From Faecalibacterium prausnitzii (GTDB lineage: Bacteria > Bacillota > Clostridia > Oscillospirales > Ruminococcaceae): DNA of 44,795 bases. The stretch lies in NCBI RefSeq assembly GCF_003324185.1, contig NZ_PXUP01000021.1, forward strand, positions 1 to 44,795, in the 5' to 3' direction. The translations under genes and the position numbers were made by a program. The notes under the pieces were generated by a model. That model saw only the letters and a list, made by a program, of their open reading frames with translations. It searched no databases and was not told the origin of the DNA. Positions within the stretch are counted from its first letter, which is position 1. Each line of letters starts with the position of its first letter. Positions 33,741 through 41,443 of this stretch are shown here, piece after piece.

Positions 33741-33770
33741 AGAGGCACCTGTAGCTTGCAGATGCCCCTT
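33741..33770 (-). terminator. Hairpin after the ParB-like gene
   Basis: agaggcacctg (33741-33751) pairs with cagatgcccct (33759-33769) with G-U pairs; on the minus strand followed by cttatta. Confidence 0.55.
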
Positions 33771-33787
33771 GGCATAGGAAATATGTT

Positions 33788-34609
33788 TTAGAACTTCATC
33801 GGCAAGGCGTCCTTGCGGCCTTTGCCGTTGTAAGCCATGTAGATGGGAAAAACGTATTTCTTCCATCCGGGCAGCTTTGCAGGGTTATCCCTGCCAACAC
33901 GGTAAATCTCCATAGGATGGACGCTGCCAAGCGCACGAACCAGCCGTTCCTCGCTGAACTCGCCGTGATACAGTTCCACAAAGTGCATCATACCACGCAG
34001 GACAGATGCACGGAACGAATCAGGCTTGCCTCCCCAAGCTGCCACGATCAGCCGCAGGGCTTCGCAGTAGATCTTTTCGCCCATCTGGTTGTACAGCTTG
34101 AGAGCGGTGCCCACGCAGCTGATGCGGTAGTCGCTCAACTGCAAGCCGTCATAGTTGAATGCCAGCCCCACCCGGTTGGTAGCAGCGAGAAATGCCTTGG
34201 AAGGAGCATCACCGCCCACGACCTTGGCACGCAGCTTGATGCCCGCCGTCAGAGGAGCAGAGTGCCCGTTCTGCTCTGCAAAGAGCAGAGCTTCCTGCTC
34301 CATCGTCAGTCCGGTGTAGACCTTGCAGAGAATCGGCAAATCCTCACCGCCGTTACGGAGGATGCGCCCCTCGATGGTGTGCTGACCGTTCACCACATAA
34401 TACTTGCCGTCGCGGAAGCTGACCTTCGGCTCGTTGGCAATGTACTCGTTGAAATCGGCAGCAATCATTTCCACACGCTTACGCTCCACACCCCGCTGAT
34501 AGATCTCGCGGGGGTAGATCAGCACCTTGCTGTGAAGCACCAGCATCTGGTACGGTGGAGTGATATTAAAGGAAGCAGCATAATTGTTCGTGTCGTTTTT
34601 CAGGCGCAT
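33788..34609 (-). CDS. ParB-like nuclease-fold protein (DUF6551-like)
   Basis: 273 residues. The N-terminal half shows a ParB/sulfiredoxin-like core: YPREIYQRGVERKRVEMIAA, KVSFRDGKYYVVNGQHTIEG (the usual DGxHR is NGQHT), VYTGLTMEQEALLFAEQNGH. The rest is helical, with IYCEALRLIVAAWGGKPDSF. Function in mobile elements is not known; related cores read DNA or hydrolyse CTP. Its start overlaps the end of the MazF-like gene by 10 bases, so the two are translationally coupled. It ends before a hairpin. Confidence 0.75.
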   Translation of the reverse strand: MRLKNDTNNYAASFNITPPYQMLVLHSKVLIYPREIYQRGVERKRVEMIAADFNEYIANEPKVSFRDGKYYVVNGQHTIEGRILRNGGEDLPILCKVYTGLTMEQEALLFAEQNGHSAPLTAGIKLRAKVVGGDAPSKAFLAATNRVGLAFNYDGLQLSDYRISCVGTALKLYNQMGEKIYCEALRLIVAAWGGKPDSFRASVLRGMMHFVELYHGEFSEERLVRALGSVHPMEIYRVGRDNPAKLPGWKKYVFPIYMAYNGKGRKDALPMKF

Positions 34610-35271
34610 CTTATTTCCTCCTTAATTCGCCAAATGTATTTTTCAGCTTCGGTCAAAATCTCAGTCACTTGCTTCTTACGCTTCGGGCTGGTGAGCAAGC
34701 TGGGATTAAAGGTGAAGCTGTATTCAAGCCGCTGGATCATTGCGTGAACAGCGGATTGCAGTTCGGTGTATAACATCATTTCTTCGACTGTTCCTGCATC
34801 CTCAAAATCGGATTTGATAGGAGTGTAGGGATAGACAGGCGGCTTACCGTCAACTACTTCTGGCGGTGCGTAAGCCGCCGTAGAACGGACGATAGGTTTG
34901 AGCTTTTGGATGCTTCCCATTGGGTTCAGCGCAAGACTGATTTTCACAGCATCATCGACCCGCCCCATCTCTTCTGGGGTGAGGTGTCCGACAAATCTTT
35001 TGACACGGCTTTTGTCGATGGTGAAGATTTGCTCAGCCTGAACGATGGACGGCTCCAGTCCCTCCGGTTCCACCAGACAATGCGTCGGCTGCGTAGCTTT
35101 CTTTTCTGTCTTACTTGTCAAAGTCGCAACGATCAATGTCGGTGAGCAGGAGTTTCCCACATCATTTTGTAGAATGACTGCTGGACGGGTTCCGCTTTGT
35201 TCGGAACCTGTGCGGTTGTCAAGTCGAACGAAGTAGATGTCTCCGCGTTGGAATTTCAAAGTAGATTCCAA
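34600..35271 (-). CDS. MazF/PemK-like protein with C-terminal extension
   Basis: 223 residues from a TTG start. MazF domain (about 5-110): RGDIYFVRLDN, SGTRPAVILQND (R29 is the usual catalytic Arg), LIVATLTSKTEK (T51), EQIFTIDKSRV. MazF toxins are sequence-specific mRNA endonucleases. Unlike ordinary MazF of about 115 residues it carries a further 110 residues with YPYTPIKSDFEDAGTVEEMM and a lysine-rich helical end. No MazE-type antitoxin is adjacent; the ParB-like gene overlaps its end. Start chosen at 35271 because GGAGG lies 9 bases before it; a GTG at 35370 with AAGGAG would add 33 residues through a hairpin. Toxin activity is inferred. Confidence 0.75.
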   Translation of the reverse strand: MESTLKFQRGDIYFVRLDNRTGSEQSGTRPAVILQNDVGNSCSPTLIVATLTSKTEKKATQPTHCLVEPEGLEPSIVQAEQIFTIDKSRVKRFVGHLTPEEMGRVDDAVKISLALNPMGSIQKLKPIVRSTAAYAPPEVVDGKPPVYPYTPIKSDFEDAGTVEEMMLYTELQSAVHAMIQRLEYSFTFNPSLLTSPKRKKQVTEILTEAEKYIWRIKEEIRCA

Positions 35272-35299
35272 ATTGCGAAACCTCCGTTTGGATATGTAA

Positions 35300-35332
35300 G
35301 AAACCCACTGCACCTCCTGGGCAGCGGGTTTC
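35300..35332 (-). promoter_or_regulatory. Hairpin in the leader of the MazF-like gene
   Basis: gaaacccactgc (35300-35311) pairs with gcagcgggtttc (35321-35332), one wobble. It lies upstream of the TTG start and its loop contains aggaggt; an attenuator or mRNA-stability hairpin. Confidence 0.5.
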
Positions 35333-35406
35333 TGTTGAAGTATGGGAGCAATTCTTTTTATACGATACACATCATCTCCTTCGATGACTGAGATAAAGCA
35401 CCAGCA

Positions 35407-35634
35407 TCAGCGGTGCATTACAACATAATCGTAACCGCGCCGGGTCTGACAGACAGTGCAAGTGTCCATGCTGTTGTCTGCACTCGGCACGATAGCAATT
35501 TTGAAAGCCTTGGCTTCTACGAAATGTCGCAGACAGGTTGCACAGAGGGTTCGGATGGACTTGATCATTTCCGGGGTCAGTTCCATCTCCTCATAAATCT
35601 CCTGTTCGCGCACCGTAGGATTCAACTCGTCCAT
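35407..35634 (-). CDS. Small zinc-ribbon-like protein
   Basis: 75 residues with two Cys pairs, CATC and CTVC, about 32 residues apart, a likely zinc ribbon. It begins MDELNPTVREQEIYEEMELT and ends GYDYVVMHR. Unknown function; such small ribbons are common in mobile elements. GGAGG precedes the ATG. Confidence 0.75.
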   Translation of the reverse strand: MDELNPTVREQEIYEEMELTPEMIKSIRTLCATCLRHFVEAKAFKIAIVPSADNSMDTCTVCQTRRGYDYVVMHR

Positions 35635-35994
35635 TTGAGTAGTCCTCCGTGTTAGTAAAGGTGATTAGCGGATAAATATGTAAAAGAACAGGAGTGACCG
35701 GAGACCGAAAACAGCATCCGGTCACTCCTGATAAAATATGTTCAGGTCTCGCATATTCGCCCTCGGCTCCCTGCGAGTGGGGCATAAACATCTGGCAGCG
35801 GACTTGTACCGCTTCATTGGCATTTCAGCCACCCCGTCTGCTTTATGACCGGGCCGCGAATTACGGAAGTATCATTATCGGAGTACCAGATGACGGAACT
35901 ATTCAGTTTTCAAGGTGCGCGAGGTCGGACGTTTTGCCCTGCGGCAGGTGCCGCTTGGGAAATTGTCCCTTCACTTACGAACCCAGTTGAAAGG
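35635..35994 (-). ncRNA. Candidate structured RNA downstream of the sigma-like gene
   Basis: No protein gene is evident. Stems seen: catctgg/ccagatg (35789-35795 with 35886-35892), ctcgca/tgcgag (35748-35753 with 35772-35777), agcgg/ccgct (35797-35801 with 35809-35813), tggc/gcca (35818-35821 with 35828-35831). A terminator hairpin follows on the minus strand (35690-35729). I do not recognise the RNA class; strand is inferred from the terminator. Confidence 0.4.
35690..35729 (-). terminator. Terminator hairpin in the island
   Basis: Perfect stem aggagtgaccgg (35690-35701) with ccggtcactcct (35718-35729); on the minus strand followed by gttctttt. Confidence 0.7.
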
Positions 35995-36474
35995 TCAATC
36001 CATAACATTGAAATCAAAGTTTTTCAGAAATTTAGTAATTCTCTTGATTTTGATACTAATAGTAGGTTGTGAAACGCCTAAAGCTTTAGAAATTTCAGTA
36101 ACGGTGTAGCCCTCATAGGCGTACAGCGTCAAAAGCTTGAGGTCGTCAACAGACAGCTTCTCTAATCCGGCTTGCAGACGTTCGTTTTGGACTTCACCCA
36201 CCCACGCAAACCTCGTTTTCGTTTCGTGATAGGTGTCCGTCACGGTAGTGGCTCGCACAAAGTCAGCATAATCGTTCCGGTTTTCGGAATCGTCTGCACT
36301 CGGAATCTCGACGTCGTAACGGTGGTGGGCACGATCATCATTGAAGACCGCCAGATCGTACTCATACATCTTCTGGATAGCGTCCTCCTTCATGCCAGCA
36401 GCCCGGTATTCTTCCCGGAGCTTGTCCCATTTAGCATAGAAGTTACGGCGGGCATTTCCGCTATTGTAGTTCAT
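35995..36474 (-). CDS. Sigma-70 region 4-like protein
   Basis: 159 residues. The C-terminal 55 residues form a sigma region 4 helix-turn-helix: LKLLTLYAYEGYTVTEISKA, LGVSQPTISIKIKRITKFLK. The N-terminal part is helical (ARRNFYAKWDKLREEYRAAG). No sigma region 2 is visible, so it may be an activator rather than a full sigma factor. The ATG at 36474 follows GGAGG; the in-frame extension upstream is not supported. The ribosome site is partly inside a 12-base inverted repeat, which suggests translational or autogenous control. Confidence 0.8.
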   Translation of the reverse strand: MNYNSGNARRNFYAKWDKLREEYRAAGMKEDAIQKMYEYDLAVFNDDRAHHRYDVEIPSADDSENRNDYADFVRATTVTDTYHETKTRFAWVGEVQNERLQAGLEKLSVDDLKLLTLYAYEGYTVTEISKALGVSQPTISIKIKRITKFLKNFDFNVMD

Positions 36475-36482
36475 ATAAACCT

Positions 36483-36520
36483 CCAAATTTTCGATAAGTC
36501 GTAAAAAGTCGAAAATTTGG
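36483..36520. promoter_or_regulatory. Inverted repeat overlapping the ribosome site of the sigma-like gene
   Basis: ccaaattttcga (36483-36494) with tcgaaaatttgg (36509-36520), perfect, 14-base spacer. On the minus strand the 3' arm ends in the TGG that begins the TGGAGG ribosome site. Confidence 0.7.
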
Positions 36521-36575
36521 AAGGCTACGGATATTTCGCTGCTTGGGGCATCCACGCAAACCGGACAAACATAAA

Positions 36576-36601
36576 GCCTGCTCCTTTTTACGGGAGCAGG
36601 C
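36576..36601. repeat. Hairpin upstream of the sigma-like gene
   Basis: gcctgctcc (36576-36584) pairs perfectly with ggagcaggc (36593-36601). Together with the neighbouring large hairpin it fills a gene-free stretch of about 330 bases. Confidence 0.5.
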
Positions 36602-36611
36602 TTCCTGAAGG

Positions 36612-36690
36612 CTAAAAAAAATAGCCGGACAACCAACTAACAGAGCGGTTCTAAAAGCAGAATCACTCTATCAGCTGTTGCCCGGCTATT
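36612..36690 (-). terminator. Large branched hairpin with T tract
   Basis: aatagccggacaac (36620-36633) pairs with gttgcccggctatt (36677-36690), one G-U on the minus strand, around a loop with further pairing; on the minus strand followed by eight T. It ends the upstream part of the island transcript. No gene is seen from 36691 to 36805 except a small hairpin gggtgc/gcaccc (36758-36772). Confidence 0.75.
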
Positions 36691-36805
36691 TGGTGCGCGT
36701 TTCATACATTACCTTGCGGCAATGGCCCGTTGCTCGGTGACGAACAGTCCATATTCAGGGTGCAATGCACCCGATTTTTAAAATTGTGTTTTGCCTATAA
36801 AGCAA

Positions 36806-37009
36806 TCAACGCCTGCGATAGGCTAAATCAACCGTTGCTACGTTGCCGCACTTGAGGCACTTTATGCGGATAGTGCCTGAACAGCTCTCATCTTTTTGGT
36901 AGAGCTTGTGTCCGCAAACGGGGCAAAACCTCCAGCCGATGCTGAATTGCGCCTGCTGTATATTGCTCAGCGGTTTATTTTTAAAAGAACGATTATTTGA
37001 CTGAATCAT
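36806..37009 (-). CDS. Zinc-ribbon protein (Com-like)
   Basis: 67 residues. FCPVCGHKLYQ and IKCLKCGNVATVDL form a two-knuckle zinc ribbon like that of the Mu Com translational regulator. GGAGA lies before the ATG at 37009; a longer frame upstream overlaps the ImmA/IrrE gene end. Starts 3 bases before the stop of the ImmA/IrrE gene, so same operon. Confidence 0.75.
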   Translation of the reverse strand: MIQSNNRSFKNKPLSNIQQAQFSIGWRFCPVCGHKLYQKDESCSGTIRIKCLKCGNVATVDLAYRRR

Positions 37010-37011
37010 GT

Positions 37012-37719
37012 TTATTCTCCAAATCGGATGATGTCCAATGGATGGCAGTGGATGGGTTTGCCTTTTACGACCTGCATCTGCTGTAGTCTGATCCTGATAG
37101 CAGACCACGATACTCCCATCCGCGCAGCCATCTCCAGAATTTTTTCATAGTTCGGGTCAGATGCGGATTTGTATAGGATTCCATTCGGCAGACACAGCCC
37201 TGCACGTTCTATTTCGGCGTTGACCAGAAATGTTGGCATCAGCAGCTCTGCCGCAAGGGTATTCGCCTGCCATTCCTCCCATGAGGGTTGTCCGTTTCGT
37301 TCCCGATAGGCAATGTGCCCACGGCGCTTGACTGCTTTTCCGTAATCGTTCGGAAACAGGTCGGCTAAGATCTGGTGTGCCGCTTCATGCGCTATCGTGA
37401 AATTCCGGCATCCGGTGCAGCTGTCTGCCGCAAGGGCAGAATCGATCACAACGTCCTTCGGCATGAATATCTCTACAAGCTTTGTACCATCCCCTAAAGT
37501 TACGGTAAAACCGCATCTTTGAAAAACGGTCAGCCCGAGGATACTGCCATCGCTACACAGCGGCAGCATTTTCACATTCAGCCCAAGAACAGCGCTTGCA
37601 AGCCGTTCAGGGTCAATGAGTTCCGGGGCATTCTTGCTGATCCCGAAGCGGGTATAATACTGGTCGATATACTTACCCGCTATGCGCGAAAGGTCTGCGC
37701 GGGATAAGTACCTTGCCAT
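37012..37719 (-). CDS. ImmA/IrrE family metallo-endopeptidase
   Basis: 235 residues. HEAAH in FTIAHEAAHQILADLF gives the zinc ligands, and WEEWQANTLAAELLMP supplies the third ligand Glu, as in ImmA/IrrE (DUF955). ImmA of ICEBs1 cleaves an element repressor and triggers excision; the Xre repressor at 38355 is a plausible target here. C-terminal helix-turn-helix-like stretch (ILEMAARMGVSWSAIRIRLQ). Its ATG overlaps the stop of the upstream gene (TAATG), so translation is coupled. Confidence 0.9.
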   Translation of the reverse strand: MARYLSRADLSRIAGKYIDQYYTRFGISKNAPELIDPERLASAVLGLNVKMLPLCSDGSILGLTVFQRCGFTVTLGDGTKLVEIFMPKDVVIDSALAADSCTGCRNFTIAHEAAHQILADLFPNDYGKAVKRRGHIAYRERNGQPSWEEWQANTLAAELLMPTFLVNAEIERAGLCLPNGILYKSASDPNYEKILEMAARMGVSWSAIRIRLQQMQVVKGKPIHCHPLDIIRFGE

Positions 37720-38000
37720 TACGAAGCACGGCTTTCCGGCACGGAGCAGTAGGCTTCCACGAACCACTTGCCCTGTTCAAGCCAGAGATTCCGCTTCTGC
37801 CCGCAGATCATGCAGGTGAAGCACTGCCCCTTCCCGCCAAGGCGCGATGTGCCACGCCTGACAGCCAAAACACGGTCGATCCCATAGATATGGCTTTTGT
37901 CGTAGTTGATGGCAAGAGGGCGGATCTTGCCATCAGGTGTAAAGCGAACGTCCACTTCAACGTATCTCTTTTCACGGTGGAGCTTGTTGTCATCACGCAT
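37719..38000 (-). CDS. Island protein with Cys cluster, unknown
   Basis: 93 residues, not recognised. RYVEVDVRFTPDGKIRPLAI forms strands, followed by YGIDRVLAVRRGTSRLGGKG and CFTCMICGQKRNLWLEQGKW with a CxxCxxC cluster that may bind zinc. First gene of the leftward island operon after the consensus promoter; GGAGG precedes the ATG. Its stop overlaps the ImmA/IrrE start. Confidence 0.75.
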   Translation of the reverse strand: MRDDNKLHREKRYVEVDVRFTPDGKIRPLAINYDKSHIYGIDRVLAVRRGTSRLGGKGQCFTCMICGQKRNLWLEQGKWFVEAYCSVPESRAS

Positions 38001-38354
38001 CGAGGGGCCTCCTTCTCATTTTTTAGGTTGTTTTTGCGGTGGTTTAATTTGGATTTTTTTACACCAAATTGGTGTTTGCAGCTTGATTATACTGCGATCG
38101 GTTTTAGTTGTCAACTACAAATTTACGAAAATATTTTCGAAATCCAGTTGATTTTACTTAAGTTGCACGTCACAACGCAGTCACAACCGTTAGTGTTCCT
38201 TCCCTCCCATCTTCTCCTTAACCTTGTCCGGCACGTCGATCAGGCCAAATCGGTAGAACAGCCCATAGATATACGACACACCCCGGATATCTCCCAGAGC
38301 AAAGATTTGAGATCGTTGGAAAAGTTTTGAACTAAAAAGATGGGAGGGATTTTC
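38001..38354. promoter_or_regulatory. Island control region with palindromes
   Basis: Contains the leftward promoter (38086-38114), the palindromes acaccaaattggtgt (38061-38075), tagttgtcaacta (38106-38118) and cgaaaatattttcg (38128-38141), and then 38190-38330, where the minus strand reads GDIRGVSYIYGLFYRFGLID followed by VPDKVKEKMGG; that stretch looks like the remnant of a protein end but has no start. Confidence 0.65.
38086..38114 (-). promoter_or_regulatory. Perfect consensus promoter of the island operon
   Basis: On the minus strand TTGACA, 17 bases, TATAAT. A palindrome lies about 10 bases downstream of the -10 box. Confidence 0.92.
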
Positions 38355-38558
38355 GTGGATACGATCAAACGTGTTCAGGATTTGATGCAAGAGCGTGATA
38401 TGAATCTATGTGTGTTGACAAAAAAATGCGGGATATCGTATTCTACAATCCAAAGTACTGCCCGTCGGGGAGGCCAGCTGAGCGTAGAGACGATTGAAAG
38501 AATCTGTCAGGGCTTGGAAATCACCCTAAAGGACTTCTTCGATTCCTCTTACTTGTAA
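38355..38558 (+). CDS. Xre/Cro-type helix-turn-helix regulator
   Basis: 67 residues, almost all helix-turn-helix: TIKRVQDLMQERDMNLCVLT, KKCGISYSTIQSTARRGGQL, then SVETIERICQGLEITLKDFF. GTG at 38355 follows GGGAGG by 8 bases. Divergent from the island operon and next to its palindromes, so it is the likely repressor. It could be cut or released by the ImmA/IrrE protease. Confidence 0.88.
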   Translation: MDTIKRVQDLMQERDMNLCVLTKKCGISYSTIQSTARRGGQLSVETIERICQGLEITLKDFFDSSYL

Positions 38559-38568
38559 ATATGACAGC

Positions 38569-38612
38569 AAAAAACTCCCCGACATCCTTCTTGGAAGGAA
38601 TGCCGGGGAGGC
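38569..38612 (-). terminator. Terminator of the GH4 remnant
   Basis: ctccccg (38575-38581) with cggggag (38604-38610), extended by ccttc/gaagg; on the minus strand followed by six T. Confidence 0.7.
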
Positions 38613-38681
38613 GTTCAATGTTTTATGGACTCAGTTGTCCGGTATCAGCCGCTGACGAGGTACTTATCAGTGCAGCTCCGG

Positions 38682-39202
<521 letters not shown>

Positions 39203-39227
39203 ACGACTTTCTTCTTTTTTGCCATCA

Positions 39228-39264
39228 GAAAAGCCGCCCCGGCTAGACCCGGAGCGGCTTTTTC
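39228..39264. terminator. Terminator of the flavin reductase gene
   Basis: aaaagccgc (39229-39237) with gcggctttt (39254-39262) and inner ccgg pairs; T tracts on both sides. Confidence 0.75.
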
Positions 39265-39303
39265 AGGTGCAGATATAATTAGAAGAGAAGGAAAACGTTG
39301 TAA

Positions 39304-41289
39304 TCAGATGCCTGCGGCAGCGTTCTGACCGGCAAGGCGGCCAAAGGTGGCACTGCGGCCTGCGGCGGCACCTGCCATCAGGCTGGGATAGCTGCCGGAG
39401 AAGTAGTTGCCGCTCATGTCACCGATGACATACAGACCGGGAATGGCCTTGAAGTCCTGGTCGATGGCGTGCATATTATCGTCGATCTGGATACCGTCGA
39501 TGGTGCAGATCAGATAGCCGCCAGCCTGACGCACGCCGTAGAAGGGTGCCTGCTGCAGGGTGGACAGGCGGTAGCCCTCCTTGCCGAAGTCCTCGTCCTC
39601 ACCCTTGGCAGCCAGCTCATTGTAGCGTTCCACCGTGGCAGTGAAAGCATCCACCGGCAGACCCAGCTTTTCTGCCAGCTCTTCCACGGTATCTGCCTCC
39701 ACGATGTAGCCCTGCTTCTGCAGGTCGTCGTTTATTGACTGCACATAGCCCATGGGGAGCACCGGGTTTGTACCGTTGACATGGGGGTACAGACGGCTGC
39801 AGCCGTGGGTGGCAAACTTCTCGCAGTCCTCGGCATACTTGCTGTCCCAAATGGTGCAGTAGGTGTGGTGGGGCTGGCTTGCAGCAGCGTGCAGCACCAG
39901 ATCGTAGGGCATATACTCGTTCATGAAACGCTCACCGTTCAGGTTCACCTTCAGGAACGGCTGGCTGCCCATCCAGAACAGCACACCATCGCTGGCCTTG
40001 CCGTACTCGCCCACCTGATCGGGCTTGATGGCACCACGGTCAAAGATCATGGATGCATGGGTGGTGTCCATGATGGCACCTGCCCACAGGCAGGCCTTGA
40101 TGCCGTCACCTTTGGAGCCAGGCTTGGAGCAGTTGATGCAGGTCTGCTCCACGCTCTGGGGCTGCAGTGCCTTCATCATGGTCTCGTTGCCGCTGTAACC
40201 GCCGCAGGCAAGGATCACGCCCTTGGAGGCATTGTAGCGCACATACTCATCGCTGGCATTCTTGGCGATGAGGCCGGTCACACGGTCGCCGTCCTTTTCC
40301 AGCTTGACCATGGTGATCTCGTACTGCACTTCCAGCCCGTCGGCCTCGGCGTGCTTCAACACGGCGTCCATGGTCAGCCGCTCGCTGTATTCCTCGCCAT
40401 ACTGGGTGCTGTGGCCCACATCCAAAACCTCGTAATTGTCGCCCTCGTGCTTTTCGTCGATCTCGTGGCGGAAGTCGATGCCGCTTTCGGCCAGAACATT
40501 CGTGAACCAATCCATGGTCTCGCCGCTCTTATCGGCCCAGACCTGTGCCAGACTACGGCGGGTGTAGCCCTGACTCCAGTTGCACAGGTAGCGCACGGCG
40601 TCCTTCTTGCTTACGTCATCGCCGTCCTCCTGCTGCTGCTTGGAGCCGCAGGCTGCCAGCGTATCCCGGATGCCGCTGGCCATATCATGACCAAACTTCT
40701 CGATGAGGATGGTCTTGGCACCAGCCTCGGCGGCAGCGGCGGCAGCAAAAGTACCGGAAGAACCGGCACCCACCACCAGAACCTCGCAGTCCACAGTCTG
40801 CTTGATATCGCTCTCGGCGATCTCCGGTGCCTCACCCAGCCAGTCGGCGGTAGAGGAGGTTTCCTCGGTGGACTGCTGTGCAGGGTTGATGGCACCGCCG
40901 CTGGCCTGCTGGATGCAGTCTGCCACAGCGTTCTGCACGGCCTTGCTGGTGACGGTTGCACCGGTCACGCCGTCGATCTGGCTGGTCTGGGCGTTCATGA
41001 TCTGCTCAATGAGCTTGTCCTTGGCTGCAACGCCGATGCTCTCGGTCTCGCCGGAGAGGTCCAGTTCCACCTTGGTGATGGTGTTGGCATCAAAGGTGAC
41101 AGTGGCGGTGATCTCGCTCATGCCCTTGGCAGTAGCGGTGTAGGTGCCGGGGGTGTAGATACCGGTTGCACTGGAAACGCCGGAGGCGCTACTGGCTGCA
41201 TTGCAGGCAGCCAGACCGGCAGCGGTGATACCGCTCATGGCAGCAGCTGCTGCGACCTTCAGAAATCCTTTACGGGAGATCTTTTCCAT
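39304..41289 (-). CDS. FMN/FAD-dependent fumarate reductase-like lipoprotein
   Basis: 661 residues. Lipoprotein signal with Cys29 in GLAAC. FMN-binding domain (about 45-130) with DGVTGATVTS (106-115), where a Thr can carry covalent FMN. Flavocytochrome-c-type FAD domain (about 165-655): VVGAGSSGTFAAAAAAEAGA with GxGxxG at 174-179, LAACGGYSGNETM-like region, and GLYVIGDMSGNYFSGSYPSL, GAAAGRSATFGRLAG at the end. Such enzymes reduce fumarate, urocanate or other alpha,beta-unsaturated acids at the cell surface as electron acceptors. No heme motif (CxxCH) is seen. Divergent LysR gene. ATG at 41289 or 41292 after AAGGAAGGAA. Confidence 0.93.
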   Translation of the reverse strand: MEKISRKGFLKVAAAAAMSGITAAGLAACNAASSASGVSSATGIYTPGTYTATAKGMSEITATVTFDANTITKVELDLSGETESIGVAAKDKLIEQIMNAQTSQIDGVTGATVTSKAVQNAVADCIQQASGGAINPAQQSTEETSSTADWLGEAPEIAESDIKQTVDCEVLVVGAGSSGTFAAAAAAEAGAKTILIEKFGHDMASGIRDTLAACGSKQQQEDGDDVSKKDAVRYLCNWSQGYTRRSLAQVWADKSGETMDWFTNVLAESGIDFRHEIDEKHEGDNYEVLDVGHSTQYGEEYSERLTMDAVLKHAEADGLEVQYEITMVKLEKDGDRVTGLIAKNASDEYVRYNASKGVILACGGYSGNETMMKALQPQSVEQTCINCSKPGSKGDGIKACLWAGAIMDTTHASMIFDRGAIKPDQVGEYGKASDGVLFWMGSQPFLKVNLNGERFMNEYMPYDLVLHAAASQPHHTYCTIWDSKYAEDCEKFATHGCSRLYPHVNGTNPVLPMGYVQSINDDLQKQGYIVEADTVEELAEKLGLPVDAFTATVERYNELAAKGEDEDFGKEGYRLSTLQQAPFYGVRQAGGYLICTIDGIQIDDNMHAIDQDFKAIPGLYVIGDMSGNYFSGSYPSLMAGAAAGRSATFGRLAGQNAAAGI

Positions 41290-41364
41290 CATAATTCCTT
41301 CCTTTTCTTGCTCGTATCTTCGTATCGACAAAAATCTATTGCCGTTCTTGTTAAAAGTATCACA

Positions 41365-41393
41365 TTTACAAACAAAGAAAAAGAAGATATAAT
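41365..41393 (+). promoter_or_regulatory. Promoter of the LysR gene
   Basis: TTTACA, 17 bases, TATAAT, in the 154-base region shared with the divergent flavin reductase gene. Confidence 0.8.
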
Positions 41394-41443
41394 ATCCTTA
41401 TAAGTATCAAGTAAAACTTGCGTTTTGCAAAAAGGAGCACACC

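Noticed and set aside
31684-38558. CRISPR array or classic defence island in the mobile region
   Set aside because: No regularly spaced repeats and no nuclease/helicase defence genes were seen; only regulation, recombination and a MazF-like gene.
39781-41403. 540-codon plus-strand frame opposite the flavin reductase
   Set aside because: Antisense shadow with repetitive His/Gly/Leu/Val composition; the minus-strand gene has clear domain motifs.
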